Shown: in pieces, positions 20,510 to 31,135 of the stretch
How the letters are laid out: every line of letters begins with the position of its first letter
Position numbering within the stretch: the stretch's first letter is position 1
Assembly (NCBI RefSeq): GCF_001598295.1
Contig: NZ_BCYR01000006.1
Location: forward strand, 1-64,000
DNA from: Klebsiella ornithinolytica NBRC 105727 = ATCC 31898
Lineage (GTDB): Bacteria; Pseudomonadota; Gammaproteobacteria; Enterobacterales; Enterobacteriaceae
Direction: 5' to 3'
Length of the DNA: 64,000 bases
Notes under the pieces: model-generated
Database searches by the model: none
Told to the model about the DNA's origin: nothing
Seen by the model: the letters and a program-made list of their open reading frames with translations, nothing else
Position numbers and translations under genes: made by a program

Positions 20510-23062
20510 TCAGTTACCGCCGAACATATCCTTAATCCAGCCTGCTACGCCATCGCTCTTTTCCTGCTTCGCGGGCTGTTGCTGTTGCTGCTGTTGTTGC
20601 GCCGGCTGCTGCTGTCCGGACTGATTGAACGGATTGTTCTGCTGCTGCTGCTCCAGCTGCTGCTGTTGCATCTGCTCGCCCTGGCGACACAGCGCATCCG
20701 GCGTGGTTGTCCAGACCGGAAGCGAACGCATCCCCCCGCTACACACGAAGTTGCCATTGCTGTCCACGCCCATATCCACCACGTCTTCCGGTGCCGTCAA
20801 CACCAGCGGCGTCGGCGTCTGGTTAGCCAGATAGCGCTGGTAAATAGACATGGCGCCGCTGGCACCGTAGAGTTTCGTCGGCTGGTTGTTATCGCGACCC
20901 ACCCAGGTAATGGTCACCTGACCGCCGTCAATACCGGCAAACCAGGTATCGACGTTATTGTTGGTGGTCCCGGTTTTCCCTGCCAGATGCAGGCCCGGAT
21001 ACTTCGCGCCAAGCTGACGGCCGGTACCGCGCTGCACAACCTGCTGCATGGTCCACAGCGTCATGTACGCCGCCTGCGCCGGCACCGCACGCTCTGCCTG
21101 CGGATAGCTCTGATACAGCACGGTACCATCTTCGGCAATGACCGAACGCAGCGCCGAAAGCGTCGCGCGGTTACCGCCGCTGGCGATGGTCTGGAACGCC
21201 TGCGCGACTTCGATCGGCGTCAGGTTCAACGCCCCGAGAATCATCGCCGGTACCGGGTGCAGCTGATCTTTCGGCACGCCCAGTTTGACCCAGGTGTCGG
21301 TTATCGCCGGCAGGCCCAGCGCCATCCCGAGGTTAACGGTCGGCACGTTCATCGAGCGCGTCAACGCATCCACCAGCATCACCTGACCACTAAAGCGACG
21401 ATCGTCGTTCTGCGGGGACCAGGTCTGACCGTTTGGCAGACGGATGGAGATCGGTGCATCGGCAATCGAGGTGTTCAGGCGATACTGGTTCGGCAAGCTC
21501 AGCGCCGTCAGATAGGTCGCTGGCTTCGCCAGAGAACCGATTGAACGGCGGGCCTGCATCGCGCGGTTGTAACCGGCAAACTGCGGTTCCGCACCGCCGA
21601 CCATCGCCCGCACTTCGCCCGTAAAGCGGTCAACGACCACCATCGCGGTTTCCAGATCCGGCAGCTTACGCTGTTTCTTCAAGGCCGGAATGCCGTCGGT
21701 CGCCGCTTTTTCTGCCGCATCCTGCGCAACGGAGTCAAAGGTAGTAAAGATCTTCACGCCGGAGAGATCTTTCACCTTATCGCCCAGTTTCGCCTGCAGC
21801 TCCTGACGAACCATCTGCATAAATGCCGGCTGTGGAGAGATCACGCCGCCGCGCGGCTGCACGCCCAGCGGACGCGCGCTCAGCATGTCATACAGCTCCT
21901 GATCGATCACGTTCTGCTGCTGCAGCAGACGCAGCACCAGGTTGCGTCGTTCCAGCGCCAGCTTCGGATTACGCCACGGGTTGTAAATCGATGCCCCTTT
22001 CACCATCCCGACCAGCAGCGCCTGCTGGTCGAGGCTGAGTTCTTCGACCGGGCGGCCAAAGTAATAGAGGCTCGCCAGCGGGAAGCCGCGAATTTCGTTG
22101 TCGCCGCTCTGACCGAGGTATACCTCGTTCATATACAGCTCAAGGATACGATCCTTGCTGTAACGCGCATCAACGATCAGCGCCATATAGGCTTCGTTCG
22201 CTTTACGCCAGTAAGAACGCTCGCTGGAAAGGAACAGGTTTTTCACCAGCTGCTGGGTCAGCGTACTGGCCCCTTGCACCGTGCGCCCGGCCGTCAGGTT
22301 CGCCAGCACCGCACGACCAATCGAGTACAGGCTGATCCCGTCGTGTTCATAGAAGTGACGGTCTTCGGTCGCCAGCAGCGTATCCACCAGCAGGTCCGGG
22401 AAACCGCTGCGCTTGACAAACAGACGCTGTTCGCCATTTGCCGACTGCAGCATCGTGATCAGCCGCGGATCGAGACGGAAGAAGCCGAACTGGCGGTTGT
22501 TCTCCATATTCTCAATCGTTTCCAGATGATCGCCGTCAAAGGTCAGGCGTGCACGCACCTGCCCTTCTTTACTATCAGGGAAATCAAACGGACGACGGAT
22601 CATCTCAATGCTGTTGGCCTGCACGGTGTACTCGCCCGGACGCGTCATCGCGCTGACCTGGCGGTACTGCGTGGCATTCAGCAGACGCACCATCTCATTT
22701 TTGCTGATCTGCATATCCGGTTCGAGGTTAACCATCCGGCCATAGACCGCCGCCGGAAGCTCCCAGACTTTGCCGTCGATACGGCTACGGATTTTCTGAT
22801 CGAGGTAGACACCGTAAGCGGCAACCAGCACCGCGACCACGATCCCTAGCTTGAACAGTAGCCATAGCCAGGTACGTTTACGGCGAGGCTTGTTACCTTT
22901 GCCTTTTGCTTTCTTCGGCATCGGCTCTTGATCCTCATAATCATCATCGTCGTAATCATCGTCGTAGTCCTCATCCCGGACCCGACGACGAGTCACTTTT
23001 TGTTTTGCCGGACGCGAGGGCTTTCCCTTACGTCCGATAGGCTCGCGGTCATCTCCCGCCAT
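20510..23062 (-). CDS. mrcB: MrcB, penicillin-binding protein 1b
   Basis: PBP1b is the bifunctional inner-membrane peptidoglycan glycosyltransferase and transpeptidase. The start at 23,062 (MAGDDREP) has GGAG seven bases upstream and gives 850 residues (E. coli 844). The cytoplasmic tail has an Asp/Tyr-rich stretch then a Lys/Arg-rich stretch, followed by one membrane helix near residues 65-85. GT51 is shown by [12 protein letters not shown] (catalytic Glu). The transpeptidase motifs are SIGSLAKP (SxxK), SMN and GKTGTT. The C terminus carries a Gln-rich run longer than that of E. coli. Confidence 0.97.
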   Translation of the reverse strand: MAGDDREPIGRKGKPSRPAKQKVTRRRVRDEDYDDDYDDDDYEDQEPMPKKAKGKGNKPRRKRTWLWLLFKLGIVVAVLVAAYGVYLDQKIRSRIDGKVWELPAAVYGRMVNLEPDMQISKNEMVRLLNATQYRQVSAMTRPGEYTVQANSIEMIRRPFDFPDSKEGQVRARLTFDGDHLETIENMENNRQFGFFRLDPRLITMLQSANGEQRLFVKRSGFPDLLVDTLLATEDRHFYEHDGISLYSIGRAVLANLTAGRTVQGASTLTQQLVKNLFLSSERSYWRKANEAYMALIVDARYSKDRILELYMNEVYLGQSGDNEIRGFPLASLYYFGRPVEELSLDQQALLVGMVKGASIYNPWRNPKLALERRNLVLRLLQQQNVIDQELYDMLSARPLGVQPRGGVISPQPAFMQMVRQELQAKLGDKVKDLSGVKIFTTFDSVAQDAAEKAATDGIPALKKQRKLPDLETAMVVVDRFTGEVRAMVGGAEPQFAGYNRAMQARRSIGSLAKPATYLTALSLPNQYRLNTSIADAPISIRLPNGQTWSPQNDDRRFSGQVMLVDALTRSMNVPTVNLGMALGLPAITDTWVKLGVPKDQLHPVPAMILGALNLTPIEVAQAFQTIASGGNRATLSALRSVIAEDGTVLYQSYPQAERAVPAQAAYMTLWTMQQVVQRGTGRQLGAKYPGLHLAGKTGTTNNNVDTWFAGIDGGQVTITWVGRDNNQPTKLYGASGAMSIYQRYLANQTPTPLVLTAPEDVVDMGVDSNGNFVCSGGMRSLPVWTTTPDALCRQGEQMQQQQLEQQQQNNPFNQSGQQQPAQQQQQQQQPAKQEKSDGVAGWIKDMFGGN

Positions 23063-23673
23063 GCTTTTTCTCCGCAACTTTCAGGCGTAAAAGCCTGATT
23101 CTCAATACTTCCTCTTGAAAGAGGAAGAAGATATCTCTCAAATTCACGCCCGGAGGTCTCAACCCGCAGGCCACGACCTCGGTATCACAGCACTTCGCGT
23201 CTCAGGGCGCGGTCATGATGTATGTTTATGTACTCCTGGAGAATTCATAATATAAATCATCATGTTATACGCATCGCCTGACGAGAATTTTGGGACATAG
23301 CACAAATAGTCCAGGTGACACAGGATAGCACTAAACCGGGACAGGCTTAACCAGCATTTTACTCCCTCACGACGTAACAAAAGCGAAAATATTATGTTTT
23401 TTAATAACATAAAAAATATTCTCCGCCGTTCATCGTCTCAGCGGTCTGTCTGAGGACCTCTGCCACGATAAAAAACAAAAACCTCAGCGCGGATTGAATA
23501 TTATATTCTGAGTGTGACAAGAAATATTCTGGCAAGAAGTAAAGAGAAACATTAAGCCATTTGACGATAAAAACGGGAGCGCCTTAACAAATATCTATAA
23601 TAATATTTCCTGATGACAGCATGAAAATATTTGTTAAACTGTCCTTCAGTTAACCCGATCCCTTTAATATATT
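23063..23673. other. 611-bp gap between mrcB and pulS
   Basis: I find no supportable gene here. The segment turns AT-rich from about 23,220. Visible elements are a small hairpin (CCTCTTGAAAGAGG near 23,110) and an inverted repeat GTTAAACTG...CAGTTAAC at 23,632-23,653, about 20 bp before the pulS start. It must hold the mrcB and pulS promoters, but I could not assign convincing -35/-10 pairs. It is also the left junction of the pul insertion. Confidence 0.6.
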
Positions 23674-24048
23674 ATGCGAACTTCCGTTATATTTCCGCTG
23701 CTCATGATTGCCGTTCTCGCGGGTTGCCAGCAGAACCGTTCGTCTACGCTCAGCCCCGCCATCAGCAACGAAGCGCAGCTGGAACAGCTCTCTTCCGTGG
23801 CCGCCGGCGCGCGTTATCTGAAAAATAAATGCAGCCGTAGCGATCTTCCTTCCGATGACGCTATCGACCGCGCGGCATGGAATGTTGGCAAAAAGAGAGG
23901 ATGGAGTAATATTGATTACGCCACGCTCAACCAGCGCAGCACGCAAATGTATCAGCAACTGCAGCAGGACAGTACGCCGGAAACCACCAAATGCAGCCAG
24001 TTTAATCGCCAGCTGGCGCCCTTTATTGATAGTTTACGCAGTCAATAA
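23674..24048 (+). CDS. pulS: PulS, pilotin lipoprotein of the pullulanase T2SS
   Basis: PulS is an outer-membrane lipoprotein that escorts the secretin PulD to the outer membrane and protects it from proteolysis by binding its C-terminal S-domain. The 124-residue precursor has a lipoprotein signal with lipobox VLAGC (Cys18) followed by Gln, not Asp, consistent with sorting to the outer membrane. The mature part is a small helical PulS/OutS domain with two further cysteines (KNKCSRSD and TKCSQF) that probably form a disulfide. No good ribosome site precedes the ATG. The gene lies tail to tail with pulB and apart from pulC-O. Confidence 0.93.
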   Translation: MRTSVIFPLLMIAVLAGCQQNRSSTLSPAISNEAQLEQLSSVAAGARYLKNKCSRSDLPSDDAIDRAAWNVGKKRGWSNIDYATLNQRSTQMYQQLQQDSTPETTKCSQFNRQLAPFIDSLRSQ

Positions 24049-24088
24049 AATGACGAAATAGCCCTGTTGTTTATTATTTCGCACCGCT

Positions 24089-24631
24089 TTATTCCCCTTG
24101 AGGGCTATCTTCAATAATGCCTCCCGGCCAGTCGTCGAGAGCCGCAAGGGTAAATGTCTTACCGTTAAAACTGAATAGCGTGACATCCTGCTGAATTTGC
24201 TCAATCACCAGATTCGGCAGCGGCGACTCCCCCTCTTTCCAGGACTGACCATTTAACACGATGCTGCGTTTCTCCGCCGAGGACGCGTAGACATGCGCGC
24301 TATAGCGCAGCGCCGGCAGATTATCGTCATCGACGATAGCCTCGGGTTTCGCTTTCTCAGGTTCCGGGGCGGCGACCGGCTTAACCTTTTTTTGCGCCGA
24401 GGAAGCCATTGGCACCAGTGCCGCATGCGCCGCCGGCACAACCAATGCTGATGTTACAGGGGGATTGCGCCACTGCTCGCCCGCAAACCAGCCGAGGGCA
24501 ATCAGCAGCGCGGCATAGAGTGGCACAATCGGATACGGCACCTGCACCATGCGTCCAACCACCACCGGCGGTTCGCCCTCATGCGCAATTGACGCGGGCA
24601 AACGGCACGCTTTGTCATCAGAAACGATCAC
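24089..24631 (-). CDS. pulB: PulB, GspB-type accessory protein
   Basis: PulB belongs to the GspB family. Relatives act with GspA or alone in secretin assembly, but its role in pullulanase export has been considered dispensable. I chose GTG at 24,631 because AAGGAG lies just before it; ATG at 24,649 and TTG at 24,667 are in-frame alternatives. The roughly 180-residue protein has a cytoplasmic N-terminal stretch, one membrane helix (IVPLYAALLIALGWFAG), a Pro/Ala/Lys-rich linker and a C-terminal periplasmic GspB domain (LRYSAHVYASSAEKRSIVLN). It follows pulA in the same direction. Confidence 0.85.
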   Translation of the reverse strand: MIVSDDKACRLPASIAHEGEPPVVVGRMVQVPYPIVPLYAALLIALGWFAGEQWRNPPVTSALVVPAAHAALVPMASSAQKKVKPVAAPEPEKAKPEAIVDDDNLPALRYSAHVYASSAEKRSIVLNGQSWKEGESPLPNLVIEQIQQDVTLFSFNGKTFTLAALDDWPGGIIEDSPQGE

Positions 24632-24658
24632 GCTCTCTCCTTTCCCCATAAAACAATA

Positions 24659-24681
24659 GCCCGGCAATGTCTGCCGGGCTA
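24659..24681 (-). terminator. Strong hairpin between pulA and pulB
   Basis: AGCCCGGCA and TGCCGGGCT form a perfect 9-bp stem with a 5-nt loop; leftward it is followed by ATTGTTTTA. A second hairpin (GCTCCCT/AGGGAGC, 24,686-24,703) precedes it. Together they could terminate or attenuate pulA transcription before pulB, or protect the mRNA end. Confidence 0.6.
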
Positions 24682-24719
24682 TCAGGCTCCCTTCGCAGGG
24701 AGCGGCAAAAGCCCCGGCG

Positions 24720-27700
24720 TTACTTACTGCTCACCGGCAGCCCCGTCCCCTGGGCATCGCCCTGAGGTTTTTCCAGTACCGCCACGGACCAGGCTGGCAG
24801 GGTAATCGCGCCATTGGCCGCAATCTCCACGCCGCTCGCCAGCGATCCGTCACCGGCAGCCTGCTGGATGGTGCTCAGCTGCAGATTGTCGCCGATGAAA
24901 TCATTGAGGGTCCGGCTCTCAGATGCGGCGTTGATCGCCACCACCAGCCCATCAACCCGGCTATCGAGACTCGCCCCTGCCTGCACGCCATCATCGATGG
25001 TCATGATCAGCAGACCGGCCTGCTGATCTGGCCCGGTATTACGGAAATCCACGCGCTTCATCACCGCGCTGCCGTCGCCTAAGGTGAACAGCGGGGAGGA
25101 TTTACGCAGCCCGGTCAGCTCCTGGTAGAATGCGGTCATCTGCTTCAGCTCCGCTTCGCCAGGCGTGGCAACCATCTCTTTAACGCGAGAAATCACCTCA
25201 TAGTTGCTGCCGTCATCGCTGATGCGCGGCATCCCGACATTAAAGTTATTGTCCTGCATGGCATAGTCCACGCGGTTAAACCAGTCGCCGGAGTCGTAGG
25301 AGTCGCGGGTAAAGGATTTCGAGCGCAGCAGTTCAGAACCCTGCTGGTCGAAAGCAATCCCCTGCCCCAGCATCACCGTCGCCAGCGACACCGCCTGCAT
25401 CCGCACGCGCGTATTCAGGTCAGCCTGCTGCGCGGCTTTGTAGGTAATCATGTCCCACAGCGTCTGGTTGTCGTGCTTCGAAACATAGTTGACGACTTCC
25501 GTCGGGTCAGCGGCATAGCCGCCAGGTGCGCCGTTATAGTCAATTTCGCTGCCTTTCTTCACCGCGCCGTCTTTATCGATCAGGATAAAATCGGCAAGGT
25601 TACCGGCCATCCCCAGACGAGTCAGGTCGGCCAGGTGATGAACCTGGTCATCGTTCAGACGGGTCAGCTCGTTGGGCAACACGCCCGCGCCGCTGCCAAC
25701 CCCCTGGTTTTCACGCAGCGCATCGCCGGAATCGAACGGGCCGCCGCCGCGGACGGCGTCGCGCAGACGATCGGAGAACGTACCGATGCCGGTGCCTTTC
25801 AGGTTGATCTGCGAGGCAATTTCAAAGCGATCGCTCTGGTTAGAGTCCCAGCCTTCGCCGAAGAAGTAGATATCCGGGTTCAGAGCCTTAATGCGATCCC
25901 ACGCCGAAAGAATTTGCGCTTTCGGGTGATAGCCCATCAGGTCGAAGCGGAAACCATCGATTTTATAATCCGTGGTCCACACCGCCAGCGAATCGGCAAT
26001 AAGCTTCGCAAACATCCGATGCTCAGGCGCTGAATCCGAACAACAGGTGGCTGACTCAACGCTGCCGGTGCTTTCATTCAGACGCTGATAGTACCAGGGC
26101 ACTATTTTATCCAGCACCGACGTACGGTCAGTCGGTCCGGCGGCATTAGTATGGTTGTACACGACATCCATAATGACGTTCATGCCCAGATCCTGCTTGA
26201 TCGTCTGAATCATGGTGCGAAACTCTTTGATGCGAGTCGTCCCTTCCGGATTGGTCGCGTACGAACCTTCCGGCACCGTATAGTGGAACGGATCGTAACC
26301 CCAGTTATAGGAGTCGGTCTGCGCCACCAGGGTGTTCAGCGCCTGAACCTGCGGATTGTCCTGGCTATCGCCCTGCTTCAGCTGATTGAGCACCTCTTCA
26401 ACGGTGGAGCCGCTGGAGCAATACCCGGCAAATTCGCTGCTCTTCACCGCGCTGTTAACGTCGCACAGGTGGCTGAACGACTGCTGGATATCAGCGACTT
26501 TATCGCTGAACTCGTTGACCGTTGCCAGATCGAAGACCGGCAGCAGCTCAACGTGCGTGACGCCTGAAGCGGAGAGCTTCTTCAGATGCTGCACCATATT
26601 GCTGTCGCCGGCGGTCAGCGCAAGGTATTTACCGCGCAGTTCGGCCGGAACGGTCTGATCCCAGGCGGAGAGATCGCGAATGTGCGATTCATGAATCGTC
26701 ATTTTCGCCAGATCGGCTTTGGTTTTCTGAGCATGCGGCATTGTCAGACTATCCCAGCCTTCTGGCTTAAGATCGCTGTCGTTGAGGTCAACGACCTGAC
26801 TGTATTCCGAGTTAGTGGATAAGCTATGGGAGTACGGGTCAGTCACTTCATACTGTTCAACCTGGCGCGACTGCGGATGGTAAACCGTCAGCGCGTAGCG
26901 ATAGAACGCCCCTTTCAGGTCGCTACCGCCCTGCCATGTCCAGGAACCCGATGCGCTGTCACGGGTCATCGGATGGCTGGCCACCACTTTTTTATCCGCG
27001 CTGTAGAGCACCAGATCGACCTGCTGCGCGGTGGGCGCCCACAGACGGAAATTGACCCCGCCGTCGCTCATCTGAGCCCCGTAATTCAGCGCTTCCGCCG
27101 CCGGCGCATAGGTATCATCCAGTACGCCCGCCGTCTGCACCTGGGTGGCGGAAATCAGGATCCCGTCCTCTGCGGCGGCAATGGCTACCGTTTCTCCCTG
27201 CAGCAACTCATCCGTTTTGGCATCATCCGGCAGTTTAAACGCCGCATAGCCTGAAAGCTGCGGGAAACGCATGCTGACCTGCTGGCTGATGGTGGTTGGC
27301 GTCAGCTTCAGGTAACGGTCGGTAAATTTTCCTTCGCTATCGGCCGCCACTTTGCTGCTGTGGCTGTAGTACAACCGGACGATTGGCTTGTCTTCGCCAG
27401 CCGGCCACAGCAGCGTCGTTTTATCAACCCAGTGCGCTTCGGCAAGCGCCACGCCGAAAGCGGCGCGGAAGGCGTCAGCGCGAGAGTCATAGATCGCGCT
27501 GTTACCCGCGATCACCGATACCGTGCGATCGGTGAAGTCGCCAAAGGACACGCGCAGGTCGCTGTCGATCAACTTGTTGGTGCCATCTCTGACGATGACG
27601 TTGATACAACCGCTCTCTTTATTCAGTGGAATGACCCAGTACGGGCCGTATTTATCGCTACCGGCCGGCGTCGTGCTGACGTCATTCCAGTCGGCTACCG

Positions 27701-28001
27701 GCGCGCTTAAAGCATCGCAGGTTTCATTATTCCAGAGATACAGGTTCTTACTGCTGTAATCCGCCGGGCTGGTACCGGTGATCCCGGCAATATCGACCAG
27801 ATGGATGACGGCCTGATTCGCCGTCGCCATCACGGCCTCACCAGGAACCGCCACATCGGGTAAACGAACAACGACATCCTGGTTATCAGGATTGCCAGGG
27901 TTATCAGGTGAACCAGAGGAAGAAGATGAAGAACTATTATCGCAGCCGCTAAGTAAAATCAACGAGCCAAGGAATAGGGCATTACAGGTATATCTGAGCA
28001 T
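24720..28001 (-). CDS. pulA: PulA, pullulanase lipoprotein
   Basis: PulA cleaves alpha-1,6 branches of pullulan and related glucans at the cell surface and is the substrate of the Pul secretion system. The 1093-residue precursor has the lipobox LLSGC (Cys20) followed by Asp, the inner-membrane retention residue typical of this lipoprotein, then a Ser run. Carbohydrate-binding and Ig-like domains precede the GH13 barrel. Visible motifs are YNWGYDPFHY, region I DVVYNH, region II DGFRFDLMGYH (nucleophile Asp), region III FFGEGWD (acid Glu) and region IV VSKHDNQT. It is close to K. oxytoca PulA throughout. It is divergent from pulC. Confidence 0.98.
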   Translation of the reverse strand: MLRYTCNALFLGSLILLSGCDNSSSSSSSGSPDNPGNPDNQDVVVRLPDVAVPGEAVMATANQAVIHLVDIAGITGTSPADYSSKNLYLWNNETCDALSAPVADWNDVSTTPAGSDKYGPYWVIPLNKESGCINVIVRDGTNKLIDSDLRVSFGDFTDRTVSVIAGNSAIYDSRADAFRAAFGVALAEAHWVDKTTLLWPAGEDKPIVRLYYSHSSKVAADSEGKFTDRYLKLTPTTISQQVSMRFPQLSGYAAFKLPDDAKTDELLQGETVAIAAAEDGILISATQVQTAGVLDDTYAPAAEALNYGAQMSDGGVNFRLWAPTAQQVDLVLYSADKKVVASHPMTRDSASGSWTWQGGSDLKGAFYRYALTVYHPQSRQVEQYEVTDPYSHSLSTNSEYSQVVDLNDSDLKPEGWDSLTMPHAQKTKADLAKMTIHESHIRDLSAWDQTVPAELRGKYLALTAGDSNMVQHLKKLSASGVTHVELLPVFDLATVNEFSDKVADIQQSFSHLCDVNSAVKSSEFAGYCSSGSTVEEVLNQLKQGDSQDNPQVQALNTLVAQTDSYNWGYDPFHYTVPEGSYATNPEGTTRIKEFRTMIQTIKQDLGMNVIMDVVYNHTNAAGPTDRTSVLDKIVPWYYQRLNESTGSVESATCCSDSAPEHRMFAKLIADSLAVWTTDYKIDGFRFDLMGYHPKAQILSAWDRIKALNPDIYFFGEGWDSNQSDRFEIASQINLKGTGIGTFSDRLRDAVRGGGPFDSGDALRENQGVGSGAGVLPNELTRLNDDQVHHLADLTRLGMAGNLADFILIDKDGAVKKGSEIDYNGAPGGYAADPTEVVNYVSKHDNQTLWDMITYKAAQQADLNTRVRMQAVSLATVMLGQGIAFDQQGSELLRSKSFTRDSYDSGDWFNRVDYAMQDNNFNVGMPRISDDGSNYEVISRVKEMVATPGEAELKQMTAFYQELTGLRKSSPLFTLGDGSAVMKRVDFRNTGPDQQAGLLIMTIDDGVQAGASLDSRVDGLVVAINAASESRTLNDFIGDNLQLSTIQQAAGDGSLASGVEIAANGAITLPAWSVAVLEKPQGDAQGTGLPVSSK

Positions 28002-28101
28002 TCGATAGTCCCTAATATGCTTAATAATTTATGAAAGGTAAGAAAAGATGTTTATCTGTAAAGCGTCGCAATTAGATATTTTTGTTTTCTCCGGTTCAAT
28101 C

Positions 28102-28166
28102 ATCCATTAACAATTAATGGGGGGGCGTAGGTGGCCGGGGGAGTAAAAATAAAAAGGGAATGACGA
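28102..28166. promoter_or_regulatory. Candidate MalT box cluster in the pulA-pulC gap
   Basis: MalT boxes follow GGGGAKGAGG with core GGAKGA. The minus strand has an exact core GGATGA at 28,102-28,107. The plus strand has near matches GGGGCGTAGG (about 28,124), GGGGAGTAA (about 28,138) and GGGAATGA (about 28,156). Divergent pul promoters in Klebsiella are known to be MalT-activated. The individual box assignments are mine and uncertain. Confidence 0.45.
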
Positions 28167-28291
28167 CCCGGATCGCGAAACTCATTATGATTCGCGACGA
28201 CAAATCCGGTTTCTCGCAATAAAAGCTCGCAATATAAAAAAACCACCCACCAATATAGGTAGGGGTACTGTATCGCCTCGAGGGAAATAAA

Positions 28292-29152
28292 ATGAGCAAC
28301 GGAATAAAAAGATATATTTCTGTGATGCAGTTAACACTAATAAATAAAAAATACATGCATTACGCACCGCATATTGCCATGCTCGTCACCTTATTACTGA
28401 TTGGCCAACAGCTGGCAAAATTAAGCTGGCGAATGATACTCCCTGCTTCCTCTCCGGGTATTGAGATGAATGACGCGCCGGAGATCGCCGCGCTCATCCC
28501 GGCACCAAAAGCTGAATTACCGGTATTCACACTGTTCGGTCGCGCAGAAAAAAAACCGCCGTCATCAGCACATGACGGCAGCCTCGAACAGGCCCCGATC
28601 TCTTCCCTTAAGCTGCGGATTACCGGCCTGCTCGCCAGCAGCGACGCGGGCCGCTCGATTGTCATCATGGCAAAAGGAAATCAACAGGTTAGTCTGATGA
28701 CCGGCGACAGTACACCGGGTAATGAAGCCCGGATTATCGCCATTCTGCGCGATCGCATTATTGTCAGCTACCGGGGCAGAAATGAAGCAATTTTACTCGC
28801 TGATGACCCCACGGCGAAAACCGCTGGCGCCCCTGGCACCGCGCTTAATTCATCACTCAGCCAGATTCGCCAGCAGCCGCAAAATATTCTTAATTACCTC
28901 AATATTTCCCCGGTCATGGTCAATCAACAGCTCAGCGGATATCGGCTTAATCCCGGCAAAGACCCCACGCTTTTCCGTGAATCTGGTTTACATGAAAACG
29001 ATCTGGCGGTCGCTTTAAACGGACTTGATCTTCGCGATCGGCAACAGGCTCAGCAGGCATTAAAACAGCTCCCGGAGCTCAGTGAAATAACCCTAACCGT
29101 CGAACGCGAAGGCCAGCGACAAGATATCTATTTAGCATTGAGGGATGAATAA
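28292..29152 (+). CDS. pulC: PulC, T2SS inner-membrane platform protein (GspC)
   Basis: PulC is an inner-membrane protein linking the PulE-F-L-M platform to the secretin PulD and taking part in substrate recruitment. It is 286 residues. It has a short cytoplasmic N terminus, one membrane helix (IAMLVTLLLIGQQLAKLSW, about residues 28-48), a periplasmic homology region (KLRITGLLASSDAGRSIVIM) and a C-terminal PDZ-like domain (GYRLNPGKDPTLFRESGLHENDLAVALNG). GAGGG precedes the ATG. It is the first gene of the rightward operon and abuts pulD with no gap. Confidence 0.93.
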   Translation: MSNGIKRYISVMQLTLINKKYMHYAPHIAMLVTLLLIGQQLAKLSWRMILPASSPGIEMNDAPEIAALIPAPKAELPVFTLFGRAEKKPPSSAHDGSLEQAPISSLKLRITGLLASSDAGRSIVIMAKGNQQVSLMTGDSTPGNEARIIAILRDRIIVSYRGRNEAILLADDPTAKTAGAPGTALNSSLSQIRQQPQNILNYLNISPVMVNQQLSGYRLNPGKDPTLFRESGLHENDLAVALNGLDLRDRQQAQQALKQLPELSEITLTVEREGQRQDIYLALRDE

Positions 29153-31135
29153 TTGGCAAAGACAACGATTTTCCGCCTGATTTTCACCACTCTGATGATA
29201 TTCAGCTCGCTGTTATTCAGGCCGCTGCACGCGGAAGAATTCTCCGCCAGCTTTAAGGGAACCGACATTCAGGAATTTATTAATACCGTGAGTAAAAACC
29301 TGAATAAAACGGTCATCATTGACCCCAGCGTACGCGGCACCATTACCGTCCGTAGTTACGATATGCTCAACGAAGAGCAATATTATCAGTTTTTCCTCAG
29401 CGTACTGGATGTCTATGGTTTTGCCGTTATCAATATGAATAACGGCGTGCTCAAAGTGGTACGTTCGAAAGATGCCAAAACCGCCGCGGTCCCGGTCGCC
29501 AGCGATGCCGCCCCCGGCGAAGGGGATGAAGTCGTGACCCGCGTGGTTCCGCTGACCAACGTGGCCGCCCGCGATCTGGCGCCGCTGCTGCGCCAGCTCA
29601 ACGATAACGCCGGGGCCGGCAGCGTGGTGCACTACGAGCCGTCCAACGTGCTGCTGATGACCGGGCGCGCGGCGGTGATTAAGCGCCTGCTGACCATTGT
29701 CGAACGCGTCGATAACGCGGGCGATCGCAGCGTAGTCACGGTTCCGCTCTCCTGGGCCTCCGCCGCCGACGTCGTCAAGCTGGTCACCGAGCTAAACAAA
29801 GACACCAGTAAATCTGCGCTTCCCGGTTCGATGGTCGCGAACGTGGTCGCCGACGAGCGTACCAATTCGGTACTGGTGAGCGGCGAGCCGAATTCACGGC
29901 AGCGAATTATCACCATGATTAAACAGCTCGACCGCCAACAGGCGGTCCAGGGCAACACCAAAGTTATCTACCTCAAGTACGCCAAAGCCGCCGATCTGGT
30001 GGAGGTGTTAACCGGCATCAGCAGCACCCTGCAGAGCGACAAGCAGAACGCGAAACCGGTGGCCGCGCTGGATAAAAATATCATTATCAAGGCCCACGGC
30101 CAGACCAACGCCCTGATTGTCACCGCCGCGCCGGACGTGATGAACGATCTTGAGCGAGTGATCGCCCAGCTGGATATACGCCGTCCGCAGGTGCTGGTGG
30201 AAGCAATCATTGCCGAAGTTCAGGACGCCGACGGCCTCAACCTCGGCGTCCAGTGGGCCAACAAAAATGCCGGGATGACCCAGTTCAACAACAGCGGTCT
30301 GCCGATGTCGACGGTGATTGCCGGCGCCAATCAATACAACAAAGACGGCACGGTCACCACTTCGCTTGCCAGCGCGTTAAGCTCGTTTAACGGCATCGCC
30401 GCCGGGTTTTACCAGGGCAACTGGGCGATGCTGCTGACCGCGCTCTCCAGCAGCAGCAAAAACGATATTCTCGCCACCCCCAGCATTGTCACTCTCGACA
30501 ACATGGAAGCCACCTTTAACGTCGGCCAGGAAGTCCCGGTGCTCAGCGGTTCGCAAACCACCTCCGGGGATAACATCTTCAACACCGTTGAACGTAAAAC
30601 CGTCGGTATCAAGCTCAAGGTCAAACCGCAGATCAACGAAGGCGATTCGGTGCTGCTGGAGATCGAACAGGAGGTCTCCAGCGTCGCCGACTCCGCCTCC
30701 AGCACCAGCGCTGATTTAGGGGCCACCTTCAACACCCGCACGGTGAATAATGCGGTGCTGGTGGGCAGCGGCGAAACGGTGGTGGTCGGTGGACTGCTGG
30801 ACAAAAGCGTCACCGATACCGCGGATAAAGTGCCTCTGCTCGGGGATATTCCGGTTATCGGCGCCCTTTTCCGCTCCAGCAGTAAGAAAGTCTCCAAACG
30901 GAACCTGATGCTGTTTATCCGCCCGACCATCATCCGCGATCGCGATAGCTACCGTCAGGCCTCTTCGGGCCAGTACAACGCTTTTAACGAAGCCCAGACT
31001 AAACAGCGCGGCAAAGAGAACAACGAGGCGTTGCTGAGTGACGATCGGCTGCATATCTACCCGCAGCAGGACACCGTGGCTTTTCGCCAGATAAGCGCCG
31101 CCATCGATGCCTTCAACCTCGGAGGCAAACTATGA
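29153..31135 (+). CDS. pulD: PulD, T2SS outer-membrane secretin
   Basis: PulD forms the multimeric outer-membrane channel through which pullulanase leaves the cell. The 660 residues match K. oxytoca PulD in length and nearly throughout in sequence. The start is TTG directly after the pulC stop and gives a signal peptide ending LHA before [10 protein letters not shown]0-N3 domains follow, then the secretin core ([27 protein letters not shown]). The S-domain at the last about 60 residues ends [12 protein letters not shown] and binds PulS. pulE overlaps its end by 4 bp. Confidence 0.97.
   Translation: MAKTTIFRLIFTTLMIFSSLLFRPLHAEEFSASFKGTDIQEFINTVSKNLNKTVIIDPSVRGTITVRSYDMLNEEQYYQFFLSVLDVYGFAVINMNNGVLKVVRSKDAKTAAVPVASDAAPGEGDEVVTRVVPLTNVAARDLAPLLRQLNDNAGAGSVVHYEPSNVLLMTGRAAVIKRLLTIVERVDNAGDRSVVTVPLSWASAADVVKLVTELNKDTSKSALPGSMVANVVADERTNSVLVSGEPNSRQRIITMIKQLDRQQAVQGNTKVIYLKYAKAADLVEVLTGISSTLQSDKQNAKPVAALDKNIIIKAHGQTNALIVTAAPDVMNDLERVIAQLDIRRPQVLVEAIIAEVQDADGLNLGVQWANKNAGMTQFNNSGLPMSTVIAGANQYNKDGTVTTSLASALSSFNGIAAGFYQGNWAMLLTALSSSSKNDILATPSIVTLDNMEATFNVGQEVPVLSGSQTTSGDNIFNTVERKTVGIKLKVKPQINEGDSVLLEIEQEVSSVADSASSTSADLGATFNTRTVNNAVLVGSGETVVVGGLLDKSVTDTADKVPLLGDIPVIGALFRSSSKKVSKRNLMLFIRPTIIRDRDSYRQASSGQYNAFNEAQTKQRGKENNEALLSDDRLHIYPQQDTVAFRQISAAIDAFNLGGKL

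Noticed and set aside
20570-20690. CAG/CTG-rich tract as a possible tandem DNA repeat
   Set aside because: It is explained by the Gln-rich C terminus of PBP1b and is too irregular for a separate repeat element.
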